Origin: Tethya wilhelma
Lineage: Eukaryota > Porifera > Demospongiae > Tethyida > Tethyidae
DNA: 64,000 bases
Direction: 5' to 3'
Assembly: GCA_964030475.1 (NCBI GenBank)
Contig: CAXIPT010000005.1
Coordinates: 248,001-312,000 of the forward strand
The notes beneath the pieces are model-generated. The model saw only the letters and a list, made by a program, of their open reading frames with translations. It ran no database searches and had not been told where the DNA came from. Shown here in pieces: positions 1 to 10,200 of this stretch (position 1 is its first letter; each line of letters begins with the position of its first letter). The position numbers and the translations under genes are program-made.

Positions 1-24
1 ACACACACACACACACACACACAC

Positions 25-703
25 CTTCTTTTCGATCTCACTGACTGAGATGACGGCAGCAACAGAGACAATGAGAGGTCTCAGGGATCGTGGTGCAGGC
101 CCCCGGTTACCCCCGGCCTGAGCAGCTGCATAGATGTCGTGGATCTCATTCATGATATCCAACACCTGGTACGGCTTCACACAAATGATGATGATGTCAG
201 AATTTGTAATGATGTCTCTATTGTCAACTGTGGTGTTGACACCATGTGCCTGTGGACAAAAGGAACATCCATGAAACAATTACATACCCAAGCCAAGATA
301 TTTGTTTTGTTCAGAAAAACATACCCTCATTTTCTTGAGATTTTCAGAGGCACTGCTGCTTGCAGATGCAGTGATATTTGACGGAGTCACTTGGCCTACG
401 GTTGCATGTATGGGAATTTTGACAGTCAAAACAATAATTTTAGACTTCTCAAAAATGATAGTTAGTACACACACATAATAAACACAGACAAGACTCGCGC
501 ATACACACGTACACTCAAGACACACCTGAAGCTAGCAGCCCCTCAGCTATGCTCCTAGCCATGTTGCCAGCGCCTACCATCCCGATCTTCAAATCGGACG
601 GAGCGGCCGATTGCTGTTGCTGAGTGAGCGTCGTAGAGACGAGAGAGGATCTCTTTCTCTTGGGTGCTGGAGGAGTAGGCACTGGTGCATCGCTAGTTGC
701 CAT
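25..703 (-). CDS. PYCR: Pyrroline-5-carboxylate reductase, 5' exons (partial)
   Basis: This gene encodes the NADPH-dependent enzyme of the last step of proline synthesis. Three exons fit: 703-526, 395-325 and 249-25. All have GT/AG borders and the frame is continuous. The start is ATG at 703; the frame is open back to 727, but only a TTG lies there. After a Ser/Pro/Gln-rich leader comes the Rossmann motif KIGMVGAGNMA, typical of P5CR, followed by SENLKKM, NTTVDNRDII and the strand-turn IIICVKPYQVLDIM, all in family order. The last visible exon ends at a donor formed by the (GT)n tract at the window edge, so the catalytic C-terminal half lies outside. The basic, Ser-rich leader could be a mitochondrial presequence, which is inference. 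The housekeeping identity is secure. Confidence 0.9.
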
Positions 704-861
704 CTTAAATAGAACAGCTTCTTTCAAACCACGTGTTTGAGTGAATTCAACGCCCTCAAATATGCTAATTTACCAAAGATACAGACAGCTGTGTATGCAT
801 GATGATGCATGAATAGAAAGCAGGCTAGAGGATCACTACTCTACATGTGTTGTGTATTTAG

Positions 862-2593
862 TCATTGCTTCTTTCTTTTACGAAGTCTGTCCAGTTTCAG
901 AAAGACCTGCACCTTGTTGATTTGCTTGCTGATCTGTGTGTTCATCATCTCATCTTCTTCATCATCTCTGAGCTCAAACGACAGCCCTCCATCATCATCG
1001 GAGGATAGGATGGGACTGCATGGTTCCTCCTGATCCATAGCATCGTCACAAGACGATGGTTGATGGGTCTCTTCATCACCAGTCCCTGCACCACTGGGGT
1101 CTGATTCATCACAGGTGACGATGGTGGATGGTTCTCCCACCACCTCCCTGGCTGATCCTCTGACCTGTGGATTCACTGAGGACTGTTGTTCCTGCCCTGC
1201 CTCTGCAAGGTGTCCTGGTGTATTTGTGCTAATGGCCATTAGCACTCCTTGATTCTCTGTTCCATCAGCTGCAATAGTGTCAGTCTGTGTACTATCTTCT
1301 GGTTTGTCCCTTGCACTCTCCATCACCCTCTGTTTCTTTAGAGGAGGCTCACTCACTGCAACTGATGAGTCTCTTTCTTCAGCATTGCCAGGGAGCTTTG
1401 CTGAAGTTGGAATGCCTCCGCCATCATTGTTTTGTGACTCTAGTTTCTTATCACTGAGACTTAGAGGTGGCCTTGTTAAGGGGAGTCTTTCCAAATAAAG
1501 CATCGGTGAAACTTTCTTACTCTCGGTCATCTTTGATGTGCAAGGGACAACGACTTCAGGCTTGCCCAGAAGCTGTAGGAATACAACAATCATTGTCACT
1601 AATGATGTCAGCCTTAGTGTGTGGACTAATGACAGCTTTCAAGGCAAAAATGTTCCATTATCATGATTTCAAAACTTGCTACAATAGACACGACTAATGA
1701 TGTAATAATGATGTAATTAACCTGGCAGTGTCTTCTCGGTGGACTGCTGGGGAGGATATCAGGGGAAATGATGAGCTCAGGAAATTCCTGAATGGACTCT
1801 TTGTCAGCTTGTTTTGAGTTGTCTTCAGTTTCAATTTTAAATTTGTCCTGTTCAACAGTTGGAATCTCTTCAGCAGTGGAGTCTGAAGGTAGATGATCCA
1901 AAGGTAGATCTGAGGTGTTAGTGACACAGAGTGCTGCAGCAAGAGATTGCTTCTGCTCTCTCAGTTGGTGCTCAAGTAGAGCACACTCCTTGGTCTTCTC
2001 CTGTAGTTGTAACAACAACTGACTATCTTAGTCCTATATACTTAGCAACATTACTATTCCCTGCCCAACCCTCCACCTGTAGACATCTCTCTTTCTCTGC
2101 TAGCAATGCTTCAGACTGCTCCAGTGCTGATTGAAACTGGCCAACCTTCTCCCTCCACCTCTGCTCCTGACTCAGCTTCCTCAGTTCAGCCTCTTTGTGA
2201 GCTAGCTCGAGGGACTTCTCCCGGTCTGCTCCCATTGTCTCCATCTTGCTCTTCATCTCTCTCTCCATGCTGGAGTTGGTGGCGGTCAGAGCACTGTGGG
2301 AGCTCTGCAGCTCACTGTAGTCGGACTGGAGGGCCTTCAAACGACTCTCAGTGTCTTCACACTACACACAGAAGACAAAAACAAGACAGTGTTGTTGATA
2401 GAGTGCACTGTATAATTGGTCTTTGATATGACTACAGTGCATGTGTGTTGACAAGTACCTGGATTTTCAATTGCTCTGTGTCATGTTCATAGCTCTCCTT
2501 TAGTGACTGGTAAGCTGTTGTTGATGATTCAAGCTTCTTTTCCGACTCTTCAAACTTTACTCTGATATTGCTCAACTCTTCTTGCACCACCAT
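862..2593 (-). CDS. Coiled-coil protein with acidic C-terminal tail
   Basis: Four exons fit in one frame, all phase 0: 2593-2459, 2361-2077, 2018-1722 and 1572-862 (stop). Together they encode about 475 aa. Roughly the first 160 residues are heptad-rich, Glu/Lys/Gln/Ser-rich helix (for example LKALQSDYSELQSSHSALT), predicted to form a coiled coil. The middle is Ser/Pro-rich and disordered. The C-terminus is acidic (LSSDDDGGLSFELRDDEED) and ends in a basic stretch, LDRLRKRKKQ. The first exon begins with ATG directly after an acceptor, so it may be an internal exon. Upstream exons are not visible, and the inverted segment at 2684-4556 sits where they would be expected. I do not recognise the family; a kinectin/p180-like or nuclear scaffold protein is possible. 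The exon model is well supported; the function is unknown. Confidence 0.7.
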
Positions 2594-2638
2594 CTGAAAC
2601 AAAATAACTTCTTAATTAACCTCAGCTCCTCCTTTTAC

Positions 2639-2683
<45 letters not shown>
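2639..2683. repeat. (CA)n microsatellite at the left edge of the inverted segment
   Basis: This is an almost pure CA tract of about 45 bp. Sequence to its left belongs to the coiled-coil gene. Sequence to its right matches the 20.5-22.4 kb region in inverted orientation. The homology therefore ends in a tract where assemblers often misjoin. Confidence 0.85.
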
Positions 2684-2684
<1 letters not shown>

Positions 2685-4556
2685 ATAGCTGCTCTAAATG
2701 CAGGAACCAGGCCAGCCATCCAGCTATAGTATATCCCTGGTCACCAAATTCCACAAATAGACACCACTAATTCTGTTTCATTAGGAGTACAATGCTTGCA
2801 TGTATTGTTACGAGAACCACTGAACACCTGTGCACGACCGTAAAGAGTCTACATGGCACAGCTGGAGCTAAGAGCTGGGAGAGAGAGAGAGGGAGAGAGG
2901 GAGAGAGAGAGAGGGAGAGGGAAAAAAAGAGAAAAACTTACCAAAGCTGTAGCTTATTCTTAGCTGTTCGCCGCTAGCGATCGGTTCTGGGTTGTTGAGT
3001 AGTTGAACACATATCTGGTCTTGCTCATATACAATGTAGCTGTTTTGACTGAACCTTATGTTTGCCACTGCACACAATGAAACAGAAAGAGGCAAGATTG
3101 ATAATGCAATCCATGAAGCATGCAACCATCACTGCAAGTACAAATGAACCAGAAATCTACTCATGATATGCACACATGCATAATAAATCTACTTTTCAGT
3201 TATGTTTGGAGAAAGGAATGATCTTAGCATGCTAGCTTGCTTATAGCGTGCAGCTAGCAAAATGAAACCTAAATGCACAAATGCAAGCTAGATGCAACTT
3301 GCTTTGCTCACAAAAGCAAGCCTGCAACCATCCCAGCCTTCATACACACTGTTAACAACCTCCCCTCGAACTTCAAAGAGACTGACCTTGTATATACACA
3401 GTATACATACACACATACATACATACAGAGATAGTCTTATGCACTAACCAACTGCAAATCCTTGCACAGAGAGTAGGAACAAGAAGGCAATGACAAACAC
3501 AACAGGTCTGAACATCTTTCTCGTGAGGAAGCAAACTGAGAGAGACAAAGATTCACAACAAACTCTAGCAACTGCATCCAAACTGCAGGTAAGCCAACAA
3601 ATAACTAAGGCAAGCATTCTCATGGACTAATTCTGGCATTACTATCTACCATTTGCCAGACCTAGAGGCTCTTATATTTACCATTGAATGGCTGCCCAAA
3701 GTACACCTCAGTACAGTCTCCAAGAGCTACAGTATGGAGCTAGTAGACAGTGGCGTGGCCTCCACATCAAAGCACATTCAAGTGGACATATAATTGTGTT
3801 TGTAGAGATGAAGCATTCCATGAATACATTGCCAGTGTAGATCACGTTGATGTGTGTGTAGTGTATATATATAAATATACATACACATTTACATAGCGGG
3901 TAAATACAAACTGATATATGGGAGTTGGTATGCAAGGATGCAGACAGACTAAAGTGGATGCACAATAAGTGTCTCCTAAGAAACAAGCATCGGGTACGAG
4001 CGTACCACCTGTGTGGTATGCCGTAGCTAGACCAGCTGACTAGGCCGTTGTTGACGTTCGCTGATGACTCTATTCATTGGACCTCAAATACAACACTGGC
4101 CACACCTTGTGGTGAGCTAATAGGACGATTAATAAAGGACAAATAAAAACTTTTTAAGCAAAATCTGCAAAGGATTACGAAAAGCGCTAATGAAAGCTAC
4201 TTTGCAATAATCACTATTTGTGTCAAAAGAAATAATTAACTATAATTGACGATATACGTAATGGGCTAGGTATAAACATTTTTAATTGTTGATGCTTTAA
4301 ATTAATTGTTGGCTAGTTCCGAGCAACTCACACCCTAGGTGTCGTATAATGGAGATTTGATAAGCCCGACAAGTTATGATGTTCAAAGGCAGCAAGGGCG
4401 TGAACTGGTCATTGTGCCGGTGTGTTCGATTGCGTGTGTGCACACTTGTTTTTCTTGTCAGGACGCGTGGGTGTTGGGGCGTGCATACACAGAGGGGGAT
4501 TGATGTACGAGGGGTGTACTTCATGTTACGTACATGTTCTTGTATCCCATCTTCAC
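2684..4556. repeat. Inverted repeat arm 1 (copy of 20519-22446)
   Basis: About 1.9 kb here is the reverse complement of 20519-22446, with scattered substitutions and small indels. It carries the promoter side, exon 1, intron 1 and exon 2 of the Calx-beta/Ig gene. The right end of the homology falls exactly at the single N at 4557. The left end falls in the (CA)n tract. The low divergence would suit an allele as well as a recent duplication. Confidence 0.85.
2942..3515 (-). pseudogene. Orphan first two exons of the Calx-beta/Ig gene (inverted copy)
   Basis: Exon 1 (3515-3449) encodes a signal peptide, MFRPVVFVIAFLFLLSVQG, ending in phase 1. Exon 2 (3067-2942) encodes the first Calx-beta strand region, ANIRFSQNSYIVYEQ. 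Both are intact with good splice sites and match 21559-22188 almost residue for residue. No further exons of that gene follow on the minus strand. The next minus-strand exon (2593) belongs to the coiled-coil gene and does not fit: joining in phase 1 gives an early stop. The copy is therefore a 5' fragment, either a partial duplication or a misplaced allelic contig. Confidence 0.75.
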
Positions 4557-4557
4557 N
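4557..4557. other. Single ambiguous base at a homology breakpoint
   Basis: The lone N lies at the exact position where similarity to the 20.5 kb region stops (both read CTTCAC, then diverge). This suggests a contig join and not a random miscall. Confidence 0.7.
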
Positions 4558-4790
4558 GTGGTCAGCTGTTATTACAAGCCTAAGTAGCTCGCGTAATGCG
4601 CACTTAATACTGTAAGGTTTCTGTTTACAACCCATTTATAGTAACAAAACACCGCTTATATAGTGACACAGTTCCTTTAAGGATTCTGAGCAAGTTTTTG
4701 CCTGCAAACTCTTGTGGTTAATTTGTGTGAGAATTGTTTGTTGTTTGTAGACTTTATGTCTAGCAGCTTTGTGCAAGTCTGTGCTTGCTC

Positions 4791-4942
4791 AGAGGAGGTA
4801 GACACACAAGTGCACCTTTGCTTAGCTGGCAAGTCTGTTAATTACATTCCAATCATGTGACTGCAATACTTTACAATGAGAATTGATCACATGCACCTGC
4901 TTTGCCAGCTCAGCAAAGGCGCACTCGTGTCGTACCTCCTCT
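4791..4942. mobile_element. Palindromic MITE, copy 1 of a pair
   Basis: This element of about 150 bp has terminal inverted repeats of about 40 bp, starting AGAGGAGGTA and ending TACCTCCTCT. A second copy lies in inverted orientation at 5767-5917. The left repeat of this copy is more diverged. There is no coding capacity; it is a non-autonomous DNA element by structure. Confidence 0.75.
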
Positions 4943-4955
4943 GGTGTTAGCCTAG

Positions 4956-5650
4956 TTAAGCCTCGGCGCGTGAGTATCACGTGCAGAGGATTACGGTAGT
5001 CGTTTTGTGTGTGTGTGTGTGTGTCTGTCTGTTACTAGATAATGTGAAGAATGGCCGCTCTATGGTTCAAACCGAAGGTACTTACGTTCATAAATTGAAA
5101 TTATCTTGAAAATGGTTGTGTAGAATCTTGCAAGTCACTGTAGTTTCTGAGATACGAGGCTTTTGTGCTTCTCTGAACGCTTACCTTCGAAACCGCACCC
5201 ATAAATCACGCCCCACGTATAGTGTGCGTTATCTAGAAATATAGATGTGCATGCTTCAGATGACAGAACTCTGGCTCTCAGCCTCTAGCTCTGGATGTGA
5301 TGTGCTTGGCTCAGGTGGCTTAGCTGCTTGTGCAGGTAAGTAACTCAATTGATTGCAAGCTAAAATTTTGAGCTTTCAAGTTAGTTGTGTCAGTGTGTTT
5401 GTTTACCACTGAGTGAACTCAGTTCCACTCAGTGTCACAATGATATGCTTCAGCTAAGCTGCATGGTCACCAAGTAGTACTGTACTGATATTACATGATT
5501 CAGGTAGCCCATAGGTTTGCTCAATAGCATCTGACAACAGCTGATATAATCATAGCATTGCTCATCTCTGTCTGTGATTTATGCTGCCTCATCACAAGTT
5601 GCAAGTAACAGAGTGTGCCGCCGAGGCTTGTGCACCACCGGTGCCTTTAT
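4956..5650. mobile_element. Repeat element with TTAAGCCTCGGCGCG end, copy 1
   Basis: This copy begins TTAAGCCTCGGCGCG and ends with GCCGAGGCTTGTGCACC. It matches 27701-28356 in reverse orientation, most clearly over both ends. The interior is diverged. It includes a short ATG-initiated open stretch at 5251-5335 with a GTAAGT donor in phase 1, which could serve as an upstream exon for the receptor at 7276. That link is speculative. Confidence 0.6.
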
Positions 5651-5766
5651 TGATTCTGTACTGGTTTGACTGGTTTACTGATCTAGTTGTCTGGTTGTGT
5701 ACAGTGCCTGCAGTCTAAAGAGTAGAATTCATATTTTTGCTTAAGCTCACTCCAATGTGGCTCAGC

Positions 5767-5917
5767 AGAGGAGGTACGACACGAGTGCGCCTTTGCTGAG
5801 CTGGCAAAGCAGGTGCACGTGATCAATTCTCATTGTGAAGTATTGCGGTCACATGATTGGAATGTAATTAACAGACTTGCCAGCTCAGCAAAGGCGCACT
5901 CGTGTCGTACCTCCTCT
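5767..5917. mobile_element. Palindromic MITE, copy 2
   Basis: This is a near-perfect foldback of about 150 bp with ends AGAGGAGGTACGACACGAG and CTCGTGTCGTACCTCCTCT. It is the inverted partner of 4791-4942; the two copies flank the element at 4956-5650. Confidence 0.8.
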
Positions 5918-6699
5918 GGTGGCTCAGAACTGCTAAACATTTTGCCCCTCCCCAATTTTTAGGGTGTGGTCATAATCAATTCTGATGTTGTTGTTTTTTT
6001 TATTTTATAGTTCTAACCCGTATATCTCTGCTAGTGCAGGGTTGCCAAAGAAGCTGATGGTACTCAAAGCTAGTTCATTTAATGACAAACTTGTCATGCA
6101 AGTTTCAGATCTTAGCTTTAATATTTCTTGAGTTTCTCACCTAACTGAAATGGTGTCAAAATGTCCAAAAAATGCTCATTGAAAGTGATATGTATGCTTT
6201 TAGCCAACCAAAATCCTGCCCAAGATGGACAAACTGGTGATCAAAGCTCTGGTAAAATTGTAGACCATAGCCGTAAACGGTTCATCATTTTCTCACCAAG
6301 CATATTTGCCAGAAAAGCTTCATATCAGAAGCCATATTTCTGCACCTAAAGGTTACCATGACAACATATTGAGTCAATTGTTATAGAGTTATGACCCATA
6401 TTGATGATCATCGAAAAAATTGAACTAAAGATGCTTTGTTTAGGAATTATACATGCATAATCCCATAATGGGAATTCTACTCTATAGACTGCAAGCACTG
6501 TATTCACTTCCTGTATAAGTGAAGCTGTTTTTTGCTAGTTTGTGAGTTACCTTCAGTCTTCTTGATTGATTGTACATTGTGATTGTTATTAAGTTTGATT
6601 GAGTCAGTGAACAGTTTGCATGCTCGAGCACCGCGTTAGATAATACTCTAGCCTGTCTAGAATTGACTATACAATCAAGGATTTAGCATTGTTCATTCC

Positions 6700-7241
6700 A
6701 ACAAAGGCTCAACAGTCTCAATTTCAGCACATGACTACTTCATTTTTTGTGCCCAAGTCTTGGCAGGTAATCTAGTCCTGACTGTTATACTTTATTTCAC
6801 TTTTTAGCCAAGTGATAAGATTGGCAGGAATTTGAACTGTGACAAAATGCGATACTGATAAGCTACTCATACCATATAGCTAGAAATTTTCGAGAAATAA
6901 AATTTTCGCGGAAAGGCGATTGCCAAACTTTTCGCGATTTTATTTTCGAGGATCAAGCAGCCCCACCCATATATTGCAATGAAATCCCAAAAATTTCGCT
7001 GGTAAAATTTTCGTGGATTGCGGACGATCCGTGAAAACAGCGAAATTTATACTCCTTGAAAATTTCTAGCTATACGGTATACAGATCATTCTTTGAACCA
7101 TTTACAACAATTAGCTATGAGGGATTAAAAATGAAAATGAAGTAGTCATGTGCCGAAATTGAGACCATGCCTTGTTCCAATACTTTTTACAGCATTGCCC
7201 ATTCCTACACTGCTTATTTTTTTGAAATTTTTACTACTTGT
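6700..7241. mobile_element. Long-TIR MITE interrupted by a second MITE
   Basis: The outer element matches the intact copy at 56261-56647. Its left arm (about 6700-6860) is truncated and its right arm (about 7082-7241) is nearly complete. Between them, at 6870-7081, sits another palindrome whose ends (CATATAGCTAGAAATTTTC and GAAAATTTCTAGCTATACGG) are inverted repeats. The inner element therefore jumped into the outer one. The right arm ends only about 35 bases before the splice acceptor of the exon at 7276. The rest of 5918-6699 shows nothing I can name. Confidence 0.75.
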
Positions 7242-7275
7242 AATATTAGATTTGCTACCTCTTGTTTTTTCATAG

Positions 7276-10200
7276 TGCCACCTGTTCCCACACTTACATC
7301 AATGGATGTCACATATGACAGCTCTAGTCGAGAACTTCAGAGCATTATCATCAATTGGAGTGATAATAATAATATTATGGTATGATAACATAGACACAAA
7401 CATGGTTATGATCCTTCCAATAAAGCTGTCTTTATCCCTAACAGGCAGGTAACATTGTTTCTGGGTGTGTGGCCGATGAGATCTCTGGTGCACCTACTCA
7501 ATACTTCATCACAGTCAATGATGGCTTTGAGATGCCTCTTGAGAGTCAACAGTTAAGTTACACTTATTCACCATCCATGAATTCTACTACCACTTCAACT
7601 CAACTATCAGTAGTAGCTGAGAATATTGTTGGTAGAGGAAACAGTACAGTATCACCTGTGATTGGTAAGAATCATCAGTTGGATATTATGTACTACTATA
7701 TATGTACACGAAGTTAAGTGTCTTAATGCTATGTCTAATTGCAGAAAACAAAAATCCTATGTACGATGCGAGGTTTAATCTTACTTCTGATGAAATAGCT
7801 TGTTCTCCAGACTGCATCATTTCTGTCAGTGCTGATGAACCAAGCAGAACTGTGTACACTGGAAGCGAACTATCAGATAGGCATGACTTGTCAACGAAGG
7901 TTATTCGTAATAAAGTCCATTCTTTTACAGCCAATTTCACCACTGAGGATCCAGGGGTCAGTATTCTTTTCCATGTTTCTGGGACATTTAGTAAGTTGTT
8001 TGCACATGCTACAATCTGTGTTGTATTATGCCTTTTACCCATTATTATCTCAATAACTCTAGCACCTCTGCCATCTCCACCAGCAAATGGCTTTCTCAAG
8101 AGTGTCAATGAAATGATGGCTACTTATTCTTGTGATAGCAGTTATGAGTTAGTAGGTGATAGTAATATAGAGTTTATTACTGAAACTTCCCTTTGGAGCA
8201 TGCCACCAAGCTGCAAACGTAAGTGTTTAGCTTGCTTATTATTATGATTAAGTTTCATAGTGTTTTATCTTTACAGTTAAGGATCAATTCCTTGTGGTTG
8301 CAACTGTTGTACCAATAACTGTACTGGTTATAATTGCAGTAGTGGTGGTTGTGATCATTATAGCCTACATTGTTTATCGAAGCAAGAAAGGTATGATGTT
8401 ACTTTCCTCTATGAATTACTTACAGCTATTGTATTTCCCCCCACTTGTATTGTTATTCAGGAAAAAACAAAGAAGACACTATAGAACTCAAGTAAGATTT
8501 AAAAACAAAGGCACCGTAGTCTTACAACCCTTGGTGTATGTTTCAAATCTCCAGTGATAGATTGTGTCCTGGTAGTGATTTGTGAGCTGAGACATCACAC
8601 TAAGCTGCATAATATCATCAATGTACAGATTTGTCAAGAGTTGTTGTTTATACCATAGGCCTCATTGGCATGTTCAAAGTGGTCCACTAAGTGAAGGAGT
8701 GTCTCTTCTAGGACTACATTTATAATTCCCACAGTTAGAGCCGAAATGAAATTACAAAAACGCTGAGTAGAGAGATATTAGTAGACACATAAAAGAGCCT
8801 TTTAGCATCCAATCCGCCACTCAAGTGAACACGTGGACAGTTTATGGTTGTTCGAAAAACAACTAGACAGGTCCAGAAAAAAACTAAGTTTTCTTAATTT
8901 TAAGTACGTTGACTACAATAACCCTCGCTGTACATGCCCTGACACCTGCCTTAATATTTGTTTCAATTGGCTGTATGTGTATATATATATATATACCCAA
9001 GGAAGAATACATGTATGTTGGTTTTTGTCTAAAAATTTCATGCTTTTGAACAGTGTGTTGTGATCTTCACAGGAAGCCACGAGATCTCTCTCCCCCACCA
9101 CTAGCCCCTGTTGACCAAGGAGCCACCTATGCAGATCCCAATGACATCAAACATGAGACTGGTCCTGAGACGGGAGAGCTGTATGCAGTTGCTGCAAAAC
9201 CAAGCAAAAAGAAGAAGAATCAACAACAGCTGGAAGAACTACCTACTTACCAGGTATGGACAATGTAATACTATGTACAGTTTAACATACATATTATACT
9301 ATTATAGCTAGAAATTTCTGAGGAGTAGTTTTTTTGCAGAATGGTGATACTCAAACTTTTCAAGGTTTTATTTAAATTGAATAGCCCCACCCATGTATTG
9401 CAATCCACAGTTAAAATTTTCATTGATTATAGATGGTCTACACTAATTGTGAAATCTATATTATACCCATTGAAAAAATTTTAGCCCCACAGTATAGTGT
9501 ATGATTGCTTATGGACTCAATTTGTGAAATGACGGTTCCATAGGACCCTAATGCCATCCAGCATCAAGCAGCTGGTGAGGGTGGAGACATGTATGCCATC
9601 CCTGAGAAGAAACCAAAGAAGGGTTCAAAAAAGAAGACAGCTCCAGAGCCACAGCCAACAGAGGAGGAGCTACAGCAGATGTATTCTCAGCCAGACAAGA
9701 CAAAGAAGGCACAGAATCAAGGGGTGAGGATTGTGAAGCTGTTCTCTCCGTGACAGTTACTGTAACTGCCATTCATTGCTTCTTGTGTGTACATTTGACT
9801 GCAGAGTGTATAAATTTTAGTCATCCTGACACTGTGCTGTTTACATTGATGACAATGACATATGTTGTATTGAGTCATCTTCATTGTAGTGATGTGCCTA
9901 CAAATGTACACATTCATCTGTACCGTCACAGTATTGTTCTCTGTCCTGCTTTTTAAGTCCACTGTTTAGCATGGCTACTAATGGCATTGTGTGCATGATC
10001 CAACTACCCTTGTGGAAAGGTTATGGTGGTGGCCAATATGGGGTGTTGGTAAACATTGAGTTAGTGTTTTTGCTGGAGTCAGATCCACATTAAGTCCATG
10101 TAGCGCTGTATTTAGCACGTTCATTCTTTCCTCCTATATGTAGACAGTATCACATCTCTGACATGGAGCCATAATACTTATTGTTGTTGAATGTGTGTGA

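Noticed and set aside
2459..3067. Fusion of the inverted Calx-beta exon 2 to the coiled-coil gene
   Set aside because: Joining 2942 to 2593 is out of phase and reaches a stop within about 15 codons.
4297..4635. Open frame on the minus strand, matched by one at 20506-20778
   Set aside because: Both are the same stretch in the two inverted arms. Their agreement comes from the duplication, not from coding constraint, and no domain or splice partner is seen.
5251..5335. Start exon for receptor B
   Set aside because: The phase fits, but the peptide is not a convincing signal sequence and it lies inside a repeat element, so it is mentioned only as a possibility.
4791..5917. Possible CRISPR-like or tRNA-like repeat pair
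   Set aside because: Two inverted palindromes only, with no regular spacers and no cloverleaf; they fit MITEs in an animal genome.
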